Origin: Ostreococcus lucimarinus CCE9901
Taxonomy: Eukaryota > Chlorophyta > Mamiellophyceae > Mamiellales > Bathycoccaceae
Length of the DNA: 64,000 nucleotides
Direction of reading: 5' to 3'
Assembly: GCF_000092065.1 (NCBI RefSeq)
Contig: NC_009366.1
Span: 192,001 to 256,000, forward strand
Part shown: one piece after another, positions 1 to 9,100 of the stretch
How positions within the stretch are numbered: the stretch's first letter is position 1
How the letters are laid out: each line of letters opens with the position of its first letter
The notes under the pieces: generated by a model
Database searches by the model: none
Told to the model about the DNA's origin: nothing
What the model saw: the letters and a program-made list of their open reading frames with translations, nothing else
Program-made: the position numbers and the translations under genes

Positions 1-899
1 TCGTCGCGGCTTATGAGCTCGTTGGAAAATGTCAAACCACGCATCAATCCTCGCTTTTTCAACCAGAAGATGGCGCAGAAAGATCCGCTGAAGAAAATTC
101 CCTCCACGCACGCGAAACCGACGAGACGCTCGGCGAAACTCGCGTCGCTACCGATCCATTTGAGCGCCCAATCCGCCTTCTTTGCCACGGTGGGCACCGT
201 GTGAATCGCCCGAAACAAGTCGGATTTCTTCTTTGGATCCTTAATGTACGTGTCCAAGAGCAACGAATACATCTCGCTGTGAATGTTTTCGATCGCGAGC
301 TGAAAGCCATAAAACGATCGAGCCTCCGGGAGCTGCACATCCGTCATGAACCGAGAGCATAAATTCTCCAACACGATGCCGTCGCTCGCGGCGAAAAACG
401 CCAACACGTGCGATATAAAGTGTTGCTCGTTATCGTTCAATGTGATCCAATCTCTGTAATCGTACGTCAAGTCGACCTCCTCCGCCGTCCAAAAACTCGC
501 CTCCGCCTTCTTATACATCTCCCAAACCTTCGCGTGCTTGATCGGAAACAAACAAAACCGATCGGGATTGTCTCGCAACAGCGGCTCCGCCGCGTCTCGC
601 TCCCGCGACGCCGTCGCCCGCGCCCTCGCCGCCTCCTGATCCGCCCTCGCCGCCCACGGCGACATCGCCGCTATGCGTTCCGCCACCTCCTCCAGCTCCA
701 AGTGCGTGCTCGACGCGCTCAGCGATTCGCTGCTCGACGTCCTTCGCGCGCGTCTCGCCGCCGCCTCTTCGCCGTCGCCCCCCCCTTTCGCCGCGTCCTC
801 GCCCACCGCCGCGTCTCCCGTCCCGTCCGCGCGCGCCTTCCCGCGCAACCACGTCCTCGGGTGCAAGTCCTCCACCGAATCCTTCACGTTCGTCATCAT
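1..899 (-). CDS. RNR2: Ribonucleoside-diphosphate reductase small subunit (R2), 3' part missing
   Basis: This is the R2 subunit of class Ia ribonucleotide reductase. It carries the di-iron/tyrosyl radical cofactor used to reduce NDPs to dNTPs. About 299 residues are visible, from a Met-Met start at 899 to the left edge. After an acidic, low-complexity N-terminal stretch of about 85 residues come R2 blocks: [67 protein letters not shown] and [16 protein letters not shown]. The sequence leaves the window inside [10 protein letters not shown], just before the expected GLHCDFA block. The visible metal-ligand Asp, Glu and His positions are intact. The long N-terminal extension is unusual and may be unstructured. 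The gene is divergent from QCR8. Confidence 0.95.
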   Translation of the reverse strand, partial: MMTNVKDSVEDLHPRTWLRGKARADGTGDAAVGEDAAKGGGDGEEAAARRARRTSSSESLSASSTHLELEEVAERIAAMSPWAARADQEAARARATASRERDAAEPLLRDNPDRFCLFPIKHAKVWEMYKKAEASFWTAEEVDLTYDYRDWITLNDNEQHFISHVLAFFAASDGIVLENLCSRFMTDVQLPEARSFYGFQLAIENIHSEMYSLLLDTYIKDPKKKSDLFRAIHTVPTVAKKADWALKWIGSDASFAERLVGFACVEGIFFSGSFCAIFWLKKRGLMRGLTFSNELISRD

Positions 900-1351
900 C
901 GCAAGCCTCGCGCGCGTTCGCCCCGTGCCCGCGCGTTCGATCGTCGCGCGCGAATCCCGTCGGAATTCCCTCCCGTCGCGCCGCCTCGCCGCGCGATCGC
1001 GACGCCGGTCGCGCGGATTCGCGTCGCGATCGCGTCGTCGTCGCGCGCTCTCGCGTCGTCGCGTCGCGTCGTCGCGTCGCGTCGTCGGCCGTCGAGGAAT
1101 CGCGACGACGACGGACGCGACGACGCGAATCGTCGACGCCGCGCGCGATCGCCGTCATAAATGGGTCTTTCGTGTGCCGAAATACGTACATCGATCCCTT
1201 GTCGAATCGTGACTCGAGAGAAGTCCCCCGGGCCGTCTCATGGTCCGTGTGCGTCTGACCGCACGCGAGTGAGACCGCGCGCGATCGCGAACGCGCGATC
1301 GCCGCGATCGACGCGCGCGACGTCTCGACGCGCCTCGATCGCGGCGTCGAC
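900..1351. other. Divergent intergenic region between RNR2 and QCR8
   Basis: These 452 bases separate two divergent genes and must hold both promoters. The stretch is dominated by short CGTCG/CGCGT-type repeats, densest around 1020-1090. I see no TATA box, RNA gene or conserved coding frame. The long open frames here have the composition of random CG-rich sequence. Confidence 0.5.
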
Positions 1352-1818
1352 ATGGCGAAGGTCCCCGCGCGACTGCGAAGCGTGACGTACAGCCTGTCGC
1401 CCATGCGCACGGGCGTCATGCACGGCCTGTTCAAGGATTGGGCGTCGGGCATGGCGACGCGCGTCAAGGAGAACGCGGTCGACGCGGGCGTGTTCTGCGC
1501 GCTGCCGCTCGGCGCGACGGTGTGGTGCGTCGAAGCGAGACGACGACGACGCGAAACGGTGACGCGACGACGACGCGCGACGACGACGCGACAAAACGGG
1601 ACGGGACGGATGAGGGATCGCGGGGCAGAGGCGTAGGGTCGCCGGAGCGCGACGACGGGGGGGGCGAGCGAGAAGACACGACCGCGAACGATCGGTCAGG
1701 GCGCGTCGAGGGGGTGGTGCGCGCGAACGCGTGACTGACGAACGCGCGTTCGATCGCGATCGAACGCAGGTACGCGTTGAATTACAAGGAAAATGAAAAG
1801 TTGGAGCACCGATATTAA
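1352..1818 (+). CDS. QCR8: Cytochrome b-c1 complex subunit 8 (QCR8/UQCRQ), two exons
   Basis: This is a small single-span subunit of mitochondrial complex III. Exon 1 is 1352-1524 and exon 2 is 1770-1818, giving 73 residues, the normal size for the family. Exon 1 encodes the N-terminal half with SLSPMRTGVMHGLFKDW, equivalent to the plant SPFQQKVMPGLWKD block. The split Trp codon (TG/G) joins to an exon 2 ending in ENEKLEHRY, the typical family C-terminus. The 245-base intron starts GTGCGT at 1525, has ACTGAC at 1734-1739 and ends CAG at 1767-1769. Read without splicing, the frame runs into Arg/Thr-rich noise, so the splice is needed. Confidence 0.93.
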
Positions 1819-2040
1819 ATTCGAGCGGCGCGCGCGAGCGAAGGGGTCGAGCGAACGACCGACGTCGCTCGCGCGGTAGAGCGCGTCTTAATTTAGAATT
1901 GTAACGTTTAGAAGGACGCGCGCGCGCGCGGTGGTCGCGACGTCGCGCGCGTGATCGAACCGCGGCGCGAGGGACCCTCGAGCGCGCGGCGCGCGCGGCG
2001 CGCGCCGAGCCGCACTCGCCGGCGCGCGTCGACGTCCCGG

Positions 2041-4218
2041 ATGTCGGACTCGGTCGCGCCCGGTAAGGATGACGACGACGCCGATGGGTTCTACGAGGAA
2101 GCGCCGCGCGAAGGCGGCGTCGGCGACGTCGCGCGCGAGGAAAACGGCGAGCGAAACCGCGCGTGGCCCGGTGTTGACGTGCAACAGCTCTCGCAAGCCT
2201 TCGCGCGCGTCGCGGGGTCGTTCGGGCGAGACACGATGGGCGTGCGTAGCCCGCAGTTCAGCGAGGAAGCGCACGAGGCGGCGTACGCGGCGGCGCGGGC
2301 GGATTATCAGGACGAACGGTTCGAGGCTGACCTGGCGCGCGCGATAAGCGCGTCGCTTGGGGACGAACAGCGCGACGCGCGGACGTCCACCGGCAGCGCG
2401 AACGAGAAAGGCGGGGATGAAGAGGCAGCCTTATTGCTCGAGGCGCGGCGACAGAGCTTGCGAGAGCGTTTCAGTGGGAGCGCGATGGCGGAACGGTTTT
2501 GGTCGACGTACTCGCTCAACTTTAGCGAGCGATTGGCCGACGGCTTTTTCTACCCGCATCCGAGCGATTGGGGGACGTTGAACGCCAAGGGGGGGAGATT
2601 ACCGAAATTCGAGTCGTTGCGCGCGGTGGAGGATTACCAGGGAGATCGCGAGGTGGTCATCGTTGATCGATGCGGCGACGTCTCGTTGGAAGAGTTTATG
2701 GCGTATTGTTTTGACGAAATTGGCCACATCGAGGATAGGTGTGACGCATCGCCTGAGCTCGCACGCCTCGTCGCCGAGCGCATGGGGGGCGCCGCGGAAA
2801 GCGACGACGCGCTGCGAGAGACCTGGGAAAGCGAGCGAGCGCGTTTGATCGAGGAACACGGTAGCTTGATTTTTCCAGTGGGATCAATGAAAGTGGGTTT
2901 GCAACGACATCGCGCCATTTTGTTCAAAGCCGTGGCAGACTTCCTTGAAATTCCTTCGCAGCTGTTGCGTGGGAAATTTTATTGCGGAGACGAGGAGGCG
3001 GTGATGATCATTGTGATGTGCGGTGGTATGAAGCGAATGCTTAATTTGATGCATGAGCCGGGTCGTATGCAGACTCCGTACAACTCAGATTCGACGCCGC
3101 CATCGAACGCTGGATCGACGTACGCGCCTACCGACAGCGGTCGAGAGTCACCAGACGTATTGGTGACACCATCTCGAGCGGAGGATACTAGAGAAGGCCA
3201 ACGTTTCGGCGTGATGTCTCCGGAAGACTTGCAAACGCCAGAGCAACCGAAGACTCCTTTGCGCCTCCAAGTCGCGGTCGATCTCACCATTGATCCGTCA
3301 CAAATTTTACTCGGAGAGCGCATCGGGATAGGTTCTTTCGGCGAAGTTCACCGAGCACTCTGGCGCGGTACAGAGGTTGCGGTGAAGAGATTTCTCGACC
3401 AGGATATTTCAAAAAATCTCCTCGACGACGTGACGTTTGAGGTAGACATCATGCGACGTCTGCGACATCCGAACGTCATCTTACTCATGGGCGCGGTCAC
3501 AGTACCTGGAAACCTATCCATCGTTACCGAGTTTTTGCACCGTGGATCACTTTTCAAACTTTTACATCGCGAACAAAGTCCAGCGCTGAAAGCGGCATTG
3601 GACAACCGTCGCAGGATGAGGATGGTCATGGATGTCATTCGCGGCATGCACTACTTGCACTCGTTTGAGCCGATGATAGTGCATCGCGACTTGAAGTCTC
3701 CAAACCTTCTCGTCGATAAGAGTTTTGTCGTGAAAGTGTGTGACTTTGGTTTATCGAGAATGAAGCGTAACACGTATCTCAGCTCAAAGACAAATGCGGG
3801 CACGCCGGAGTGGATGGCGCCCGAGGTGCTACGAAATGATGACAGCGACGAAAAGGCGGACATCTATTCGTTTGGGGTAATTTTATGGGAACTTGCCACG
3901 ATGCAAGAGCCTTGGTCAGGCTTGAATCCGATGCAAGTTGTCGGAGCGGTCGGTTTTGCGGGTAAGCAGCTCGAGATTCCAGCGGATATGGACGAAGTCA
4001 TCGCGAAGATGTGCCGCGATTGTTGGAAGACCAATCCTCGTGAGCGCCCGAGCTTTGAAGATTTGGCGACAGAAATGCGATCTGTACCCAAAGCTCCTAG
4101 TTTAGCGCAGAGCGATTCGAACGGAGCTATTAAGGAGCGAAGTCGACTCTCCGTGCCTCCGGTGCCGGTGTCCGAGCCACGGGGCGACTGGGAAGACGAG
4201 CGGTCGCGTGGTTGGTAA
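2041..4218 (+). CDS. Raf-like MAPKKK of the EDR1/CTR1 type
   Basis: This is a predicted cytosolic Ser/Thr protein kinase of 725 residues. An EDR1-type regulatory domain lies at about residues 150-335 (FWSTYSLNFSERLADGFFYP, then FEVDIM-like helices further on). A Ser/Thr/Pro-rich linker follows. The kinase domain spans about 425-690, with GIGSFG, the VAVKRF lysine, HRDLKSPN at 548, DFG and GTPEWMAPE. All catalytic residues are present. In land plants this family acts at the top of MAPK cascades in ethylene, defence and stress signalling; the input here is unknown. I chose ATG 2041, because the frame is open upstream only from a GTG. The stop lies 25 bases from the carboxypeptidase stop on the other strand. 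Confidence 0.93.
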   Translation: MSDSVAPGKDDDDADGFYEEAPREGGVGDVAREENGERNRAWPGVDVQQLSQAFARVAGSFGRDTMGVRSPQFSEEAHEAAYAAARADYQDERFEADLARAISASLGDEQRDARTSTGSANEKGGDEEAALLLEARRQSLRERFSGSAMAERFWSTYSLNFSERLADGFFYPHPSDWGTLNAKGGRLPKFESLRAVEDYQGDREVVIVDRCGDVSLEEFMAYCFDEIGHIEDRCDASPELARLVAERMGGAAESDDALRETWESERARLIEEHGSLIFPVGSMKVGLQRHRAILFKAVADFLEIPSQLLRGKFYCGDEEAVMIIVMCGGMKRMLNLMHEPGRMQTPYNSDSTPPSNAGSTYAPTDSGRESPDVLVTPSRAEDTREGQRFGVMSPEDLQTPEQPKTPLRLQVAVDLTIDPSQILLGERIGIGSFGEVHRALWRGTEVAVKRFLDQDISKNLLDDVTFEVDIMRRLRHPNVILLMGAVTVPGNLSIVTEFLHRGSLFKLLHREQSPALKAALDNRRRMRMVMDVIRGMHYLHSFEPMIVHRDLKSPNLLVDKSFVVKVCDFGLSRMKRNTYLSSKTNAGTPEWMAPEVLRNDDSDEKADIYSFGVILWELATMQEPWSGLNPMQVVGAVGFAGKQLEIPADMDEVIAKMCRDCWKTNPRERPSFEDLATEMRSVPKAPSLAQSDSNGAIKERSRLSVPPVPVSEPRGDWEDERSRGW

Positions 4219-4232
4219 TTGTACAGTGATAT

Positions 4233-4237
4233 TGTAA
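4233..4237 (+). terminator. TGTAA polyadenylation-type signal for the Raf-like kinase
   Basis: TGTAA, the green-algal poly(A) signal known from Chlamydomonas, lies 15 bases after the kinase stop. It falls inside the 25-base gap before the convergent carboxypeptidase gene, so the two 3' ends probably overlap. Confidence 0.5.
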
Positions 4238-4243
4238 CACGTT

Positions 4244-6001
4244 CTAGTAATCAATGTATTTCGCTTGTTGCGCCTCGACGACCCAATGTTGCATTTCTTT
4301 TTGAAACTCTTCATCGTTCATCGTTTCGAGCTTTGCGTTTGTGGGCATGAGTGGTGAAAAGGCCTCGTTGAAGAGGAGTTTTTTGATAAGCAACAAGCCC
4401 GTCTGCGGTCGAAACTGCGGCACCATGTGACCAGAGCCGTGCACGGTCGCAAAGGACAGGTTGTTTTCGTAGTCAATGACGTGACCGGCAAACTGCGGCC
4501 CAGCGTCTCTCGTGGCGAGGTTCGGACCATATAGTAACGGCTTTTCTTCGAGAAGAAATGCGGGTACGCCCGAGGCGTTCACGAAGTAGGCTCGCTGAGA
4601 GCCACCCTCGAGCTCTTTGAATCCGAGCTTGATTATGGCTGCGCGCGTACCTTCATACGATACGCACGGGTCGGTATCGCCGTTGAAAACGATCGTTCGT
4701 TCGAGTCTCGGCGCGAGCGTGCGGTAGAAATCAATCATGCTCGGCGTGTGTTTGTCCGCGCCCTCGTTACACGCCGCCCATACGCTGCTATACGACCAAT
4801 TTTCAGTTGGACCGGGCCAAGCTTTGGCGGGAGATTTCTCAACGTTGAGCGCTTTGCGGACATCATCACGCATCATCCATTGTGTCATCATATAATCAAG
4901 CGTGCCTGGAACGAACTCTCCGCCCTCTGCCATGGCTGCCGGCCCGAACAACGTGAGATCGTTCAGCCACGCGTAACGCCAGTCCTGAGAAAAGCCGTTG
5001 CTCGTTTGCCATAGAAACTTACGATGCGCGACGAGACACTCGGGCGAGCCTTTTCCCTTAGAGACCTCATCCGCGAAAATCTCTAGCAAAGACGTCGACT
5101 TGCGCTTCGCGGCGCCGCTCCATTCGCCGCGCATCAACGGCGACGCGTATCGATGTTCGCACTGATGCCAGAGCAAGTCGAACTCCTTGTCCGGGACGAA
5201 CCCATACTTGTGCCCGTACCACAACATAGACATTGAATTCCTCTGTGAATCGTTATCCGTGCACGGATCCCCCGTAGCGATGCCCGCGAGCGGAATCTTT
5301 GCGTCGTCGCTCGTCTGCGCGTCGTTGAAATCCAACAGTTCCCGCGCCAATGTCGGCACGTACACCCCCGCATACGACTCACCGGTGACGTAAAACTTAT
5401 TTGACCGTAGCTCTGGAAATTTTCGATGGAAGAAATCCACCACCGCCGCCGCCGCGTCTCGCGCCGCGCTCACGTCGTCGTTCGAGCAGTCGCCGCCAAC
5501 CGTCATCTCTTGGCAATAGCTCCATCCCACCCCCGCGGGCGACTCCAACGCCACCAAATTCGCATACTTCGTCCAAGCGAACGGATTTTCCATCAACCCA
5601 CCGCTCGCGTTCACCAACAGCGGGCCTTGTTCTTGCAGAAATCCGAGAATTGAGCTCGATCCCGGGCCTCCGTTCATCCACAACAGCGTGGGCGCGCGCG
5701 TCCAGTCGCCGTCGCGCTTCGCGGCGAACCAGTAGTGCAGCGCCGTCCCCGGCGTCGACGCCGACGCATCGAGAAATCCAGAATACTGCGTCGACGGCGG
5801 CGCGCCGTATCCCGGCAGCGTCGTCACCGCGTCGCCGTCGCGCGCCATCGCTCCTCCGCGCTCTTCGCGCCGTAATTCGACGCTCGCGCGCGTCCCTCGC
5901 GTCGTCGCGCGCGCGTCGCACGCCCCCGGCGCGACGACCGCGCACGCGAAGAGCGCCACCGCCGTCGCGCGCGTCGCGCGCGCGCGTCGCGTCGTCGTCA
6001 T
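4244..6001 (-). CDS. Serine carboxypeptidase (peptidase family S10), secretory pathway
   Basis: This is a predicted vacuolar or secreted carboxypeptidase, or an acyltransferase relative, of 585 residues. A hydrophobic signal peptide is seen at about residues 12-28 (AVALFACAVVAPG). Family blocks are LLWMNGGPGSSS (oxyanion hole), GESYAGVYVP with the nucleophile Ser, FNGDTDPCVSYEGT with the catalytic Asp and HGSGHMVPQFRP with the catalytic His. The full triad is present. Many cysteines fit the disulfide-rich fold. The ATG at 6001 is followed by a good signal peptide. The gene is divergent from MOR1, with starts 117 bases apart, and convergent with the Raf-like kinase. Sequence alone does not separate a peptidase from an SCPL acyltransferase. 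Confidence 0.94.
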   Translation of the reverse strand: MTTTRRARATRATAVALFACAVVAPGACDARATTRGTRASVELRREERGGAMARDGDAVTTLPGYGAPPSTQYSGFLDASASTPGTALHYWFAAKRDGDWTRAPTLLWMNGGPGSSSILGFLQEQGPLLVNASGGLMENPFAWTKYANLVALESPAGVGWSYCQEMTVGGDCSNDDVSAARDAAAAVVDFFHRKFPELRSNKFYVTGESYAGVYVPTLARELLDFNDAQTSDDAKIPLAGIATGDPCTDNDSQRNSMSMLWYGHKYGFVPDKEFDLLWHQCEHRYASPLMRGEWSGAAKRKSTSLLEIFADEVSKGKGSPECLVAHRKFLWQTSNGFSQDWRYAWLNDLTLFGPAAMAEGGEFVPGTLDYMMTQWMMRDDVRKALNVEKSPAKAWPGPTENWSYSSVWAACNEGADKHTPSMIDFYRTLAPRLERTIVFNGDTDPCVSYEGTRAAIIKLGFKELEGGSQRAYFVNASGVPAFLLEEKPLLYGPNLATRDAGPQFAGHVIDYENNLSFATVHGSGHMVPQFRPQTGLLLIKKLLFNEAFSPLMPTNAKLETMNDEEFQKEMQHWVVEAQQAKYIDY

Positions 6002-6118
6002 GCCGCTCGAAGACGCGAAGTGACGCGATGCGGCGACGCGTCAGACGCCGACGCGCGAACCGACGCGCGCGCGCGAACGCACGCGCGCGAACGCACGCGC
6101 GTCGCGCGCGCGCGCCCG

Positions 6119-9100
6119 ATGTCCGCGGACGAGGACGAGGCGCTGCGCCTGGCGCGCGCGCTGCCCGTGAGAGATCGCGTCGCGCACGCGCACTGGAAGG
6201 CTCGAGTCGAATGTTACGACGCGATTGCGCAGCGATGCGCGCGCGCGAGAGCGATGGAGGACGACGCGGACGTCGTCGCGTTCGGTGCGTGCGCGATGCG
6301 ACGTCGATGGGCGCGGGAGCGCGCGCGGAGACGGTGTCGCGGGAGCGATGAAGCGCGGAGGGGGATTTAAACAGCGACTGACAGCTGGAAAACGCGAACG
6401 TCGACGAACGCAGGAGATTGTGCGGTGAAAGCGTGCGCCGATGGGAACGCGGCGGCGCTCGACGCGGGCTTAGATGCCGTGCGAGCGATGCTGACGATCG
6501 CGGACGTGAGCTACGCGGAGAAGGTGGCCGAGGACATGCTGGGGAATTTGACGACGAAGGGTCTGGGCGGACGACCGAAGGCGGCGGAGCGAGCGACGGA
6601 GTGTTGCATGCTGTTGATTGAGTTGGAACAGTGCGATGCGGTGTTGGACGCGTTATTAAAGGCGAGCTTGAATAGGATACCGAAACTCGCGCTCGCGGCG
6701 ACGAACGCGGTGTTGATGGCGGTGACGTCGTTTGGCACGCCAAAGGTGGTGCCGGCGAGCGCGATTTTGAAGGGGCTGACGCCGTTGTTCGACGCCAAGG
6801 ATGCCAAGGTTCGCTCGACGGCGAAAGATATCACGGTGGAGATGACGAAATGGTTAGGAGCGCAAGCGGTGAAGCGCGATTTGATAGATAAGATGCGGGA
6901 GGCTATGCAAGCAGACGTGAACAAAGCCATCTCGAGCGTCGAGGCGAACGCTCGACCGACGCGATTTTTGCGCAAAGATCAAGCGGCGCAAGATTCCGCG
7001 ATGGCTTCCACATCCGGCGACGATGGGAGCGCTGTCGTGGTACAAAAGCCCTCACAGGACACAGAGACGACGACGACGACGGCGCCGGTTGCTGCACCTG
7101 ACGCGTACGATTATTCCGAACCGGAGAGCATTCTTCCGCTTCTCGAGAAACCGGCCGAAGGGGAAAATCCAAAGTTTTGGGACGGCATAGTCAGTAAGAA
7201 GTGGCAGGAACGTCTCTATGCGCTTCAAACGCTCACGAAACTCGCGAGCGCGCCGAAGTTGTCGTCGGGCGATTACGGAGACGTATCCAAAGCTTTGAAG
7301 CAAGTCATCACAAAAGATAGCAACGTGGCGTGCATCGCCGAGGCCGCGAGAGCCGCTGCAGCGCTGGCAAAGGGCGCACGAAAAGAATGGACCCGAGACG
7401 CTCGTATACTTTTACCCGGTATGCTCGATAAGTTGAAAGACAAGACTGCAGCCGTCATCGCGGCCATTCAGGATGCACTGAGTGAGTCTGTCAAGTATTG
7501 TTTTGAGCTCGCAGAGATTGTCGACGAAGTGTGCGCGGCGCTGGCGCACAAAGTTCCCAAAGTTCAGATCGAAACGCTCAAGTGGCTGGAGAGAACGTTC
7601 GAGTATATGACTCGCTCTTCATTGAGTAGTTTGCACAAGGTTATTGTCCCTCCCATTGTGAAATGCACGAGTGCGTCGAACGCGGATGCGAGAAACGGCG
7701 CGCTGCAGACGCTCGCAACTTGCGCGAAAGCGAGTGGTGGTATGAAGTCGATCGAGTTCTTATTGATGGATATCGATGCTGGAAAAAAGTCTAAAATCGA
7801 AGAATTGATGTCGGGTGCGCCGAAAGCTGGTGTATTGGCGCCGAATCCACCGTCTGTGCAACAATCGAGTATGATTGGAAAAGTAGCGCCGCCGGCGAGC
7901 GGCAGCGTCGAGCGCGCGATGAGCGTGAAGCCATCAGATATGACGGGCACAGCGAAGAGACAAACCATCGCTGTCAAAGCTTCCACTGAGGAAGTTATCG
8001 TTGAATTAGCGCCAACAATATCGAAAGATGATGCCGAAGCGCGCATTGTCGCGCTTTTGAGTGAGGAAGTCATACACAACTTGAAGAGCGCGGATTGGAA
8101 AGCTCGACTTGCGGGAATGTCGTCTGTCGTCGAAATAGTGACAACACTGAAAGACACGTCTGGTGACGCGTGTGATGCGCTCGTGATTGGTCTTGCATCG
8201 TTCCCTGGATGGAGCGATAGCAACTTCCAAGTCATGGATAAAATGTTTGAGACTCTAAAAATTTTGAGCGCTCAGCCTTGCTTCGAGTACAGGCACGTTG
8301 CGGCCGCGCTTGACGTTCTCGGCGAAAAACTTAGCTGTTTTAAGCTCGGTACTCGAGCGAGTGACAGTTTGCTGGCGTTTTCAGAGGCTTTAGGACCGCG
8401 GATCATCATGTCACGTCTTCGAGAGAAGACTGGAAATTCCAAGGCTCCAAAAGTCGTTGTCGGCGCTTTGAACTGGGCAAGTTCGACTGTGGAAGAGTTC
8501 GGCGTGGAGTGTTTAGACACGGATATGATGGTAGCCTGGGGTCGAGATGCGCTAGAAACGCCAAATCCCATGATAAAAGGCGGTGGGGCGAAGCTGCTTG
8601 GCGCCTTACACGCGGGCATCGGTCCGAGCGTTAAGGACTCGCTTGCCGGCTTGAAAGACGCACAGTTGCGTAGTTTAGAAGTGGAGTTTGCGCGTAATCC
8701 GTTCGAAGGTGAGATAAAGGCAAAGAGGCAAGTCAGAATGCCGTCATCTGTACCATGTGCGTCGCGTGCCGCTTCGATACCTAGTACTACGAATGCGCCA
8801 CCGCCGAACGCGGCGGTCGTTGAAGCTCCGCGAGCCGACATAAGCGCGAAAATCAACGACAGCTTTCTGAGCAACATGAATGATTCCAACTGGAAGACCC
8901 GCGCGGCGGCTTTGGAAGAACTTGGAAACATTTTGAGAGGCGCAAATAATCGCATTACACCGACCGGAGGCGATTTGTTCAAGGCGCTCAACGCGCGGTT
9001 TGCAGATTCCAATAGAATGCTCGCCGTCACGGCGCTCAACATCGCCGGCGAGCTCGCTCTCGCTATCGGATCGCCCATCGATAAAGTTGGTCGAGGAACT

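Noticed and set aside
1525-1636. Unspliced C-terminal extension of QCR8
   Set aside because: It replaces the conserved C-terminus with Arg/Thr repeats; splicing to 1770 restores the family sequence.
5397-6743. 448-codon minus-strand open frame over the carboxypeptidase and MOR1 starts
   Set aside because: Arg/Ala/Ser-rich noise produced by GC-rich antisense sequence. It overlaps two well supported genes.
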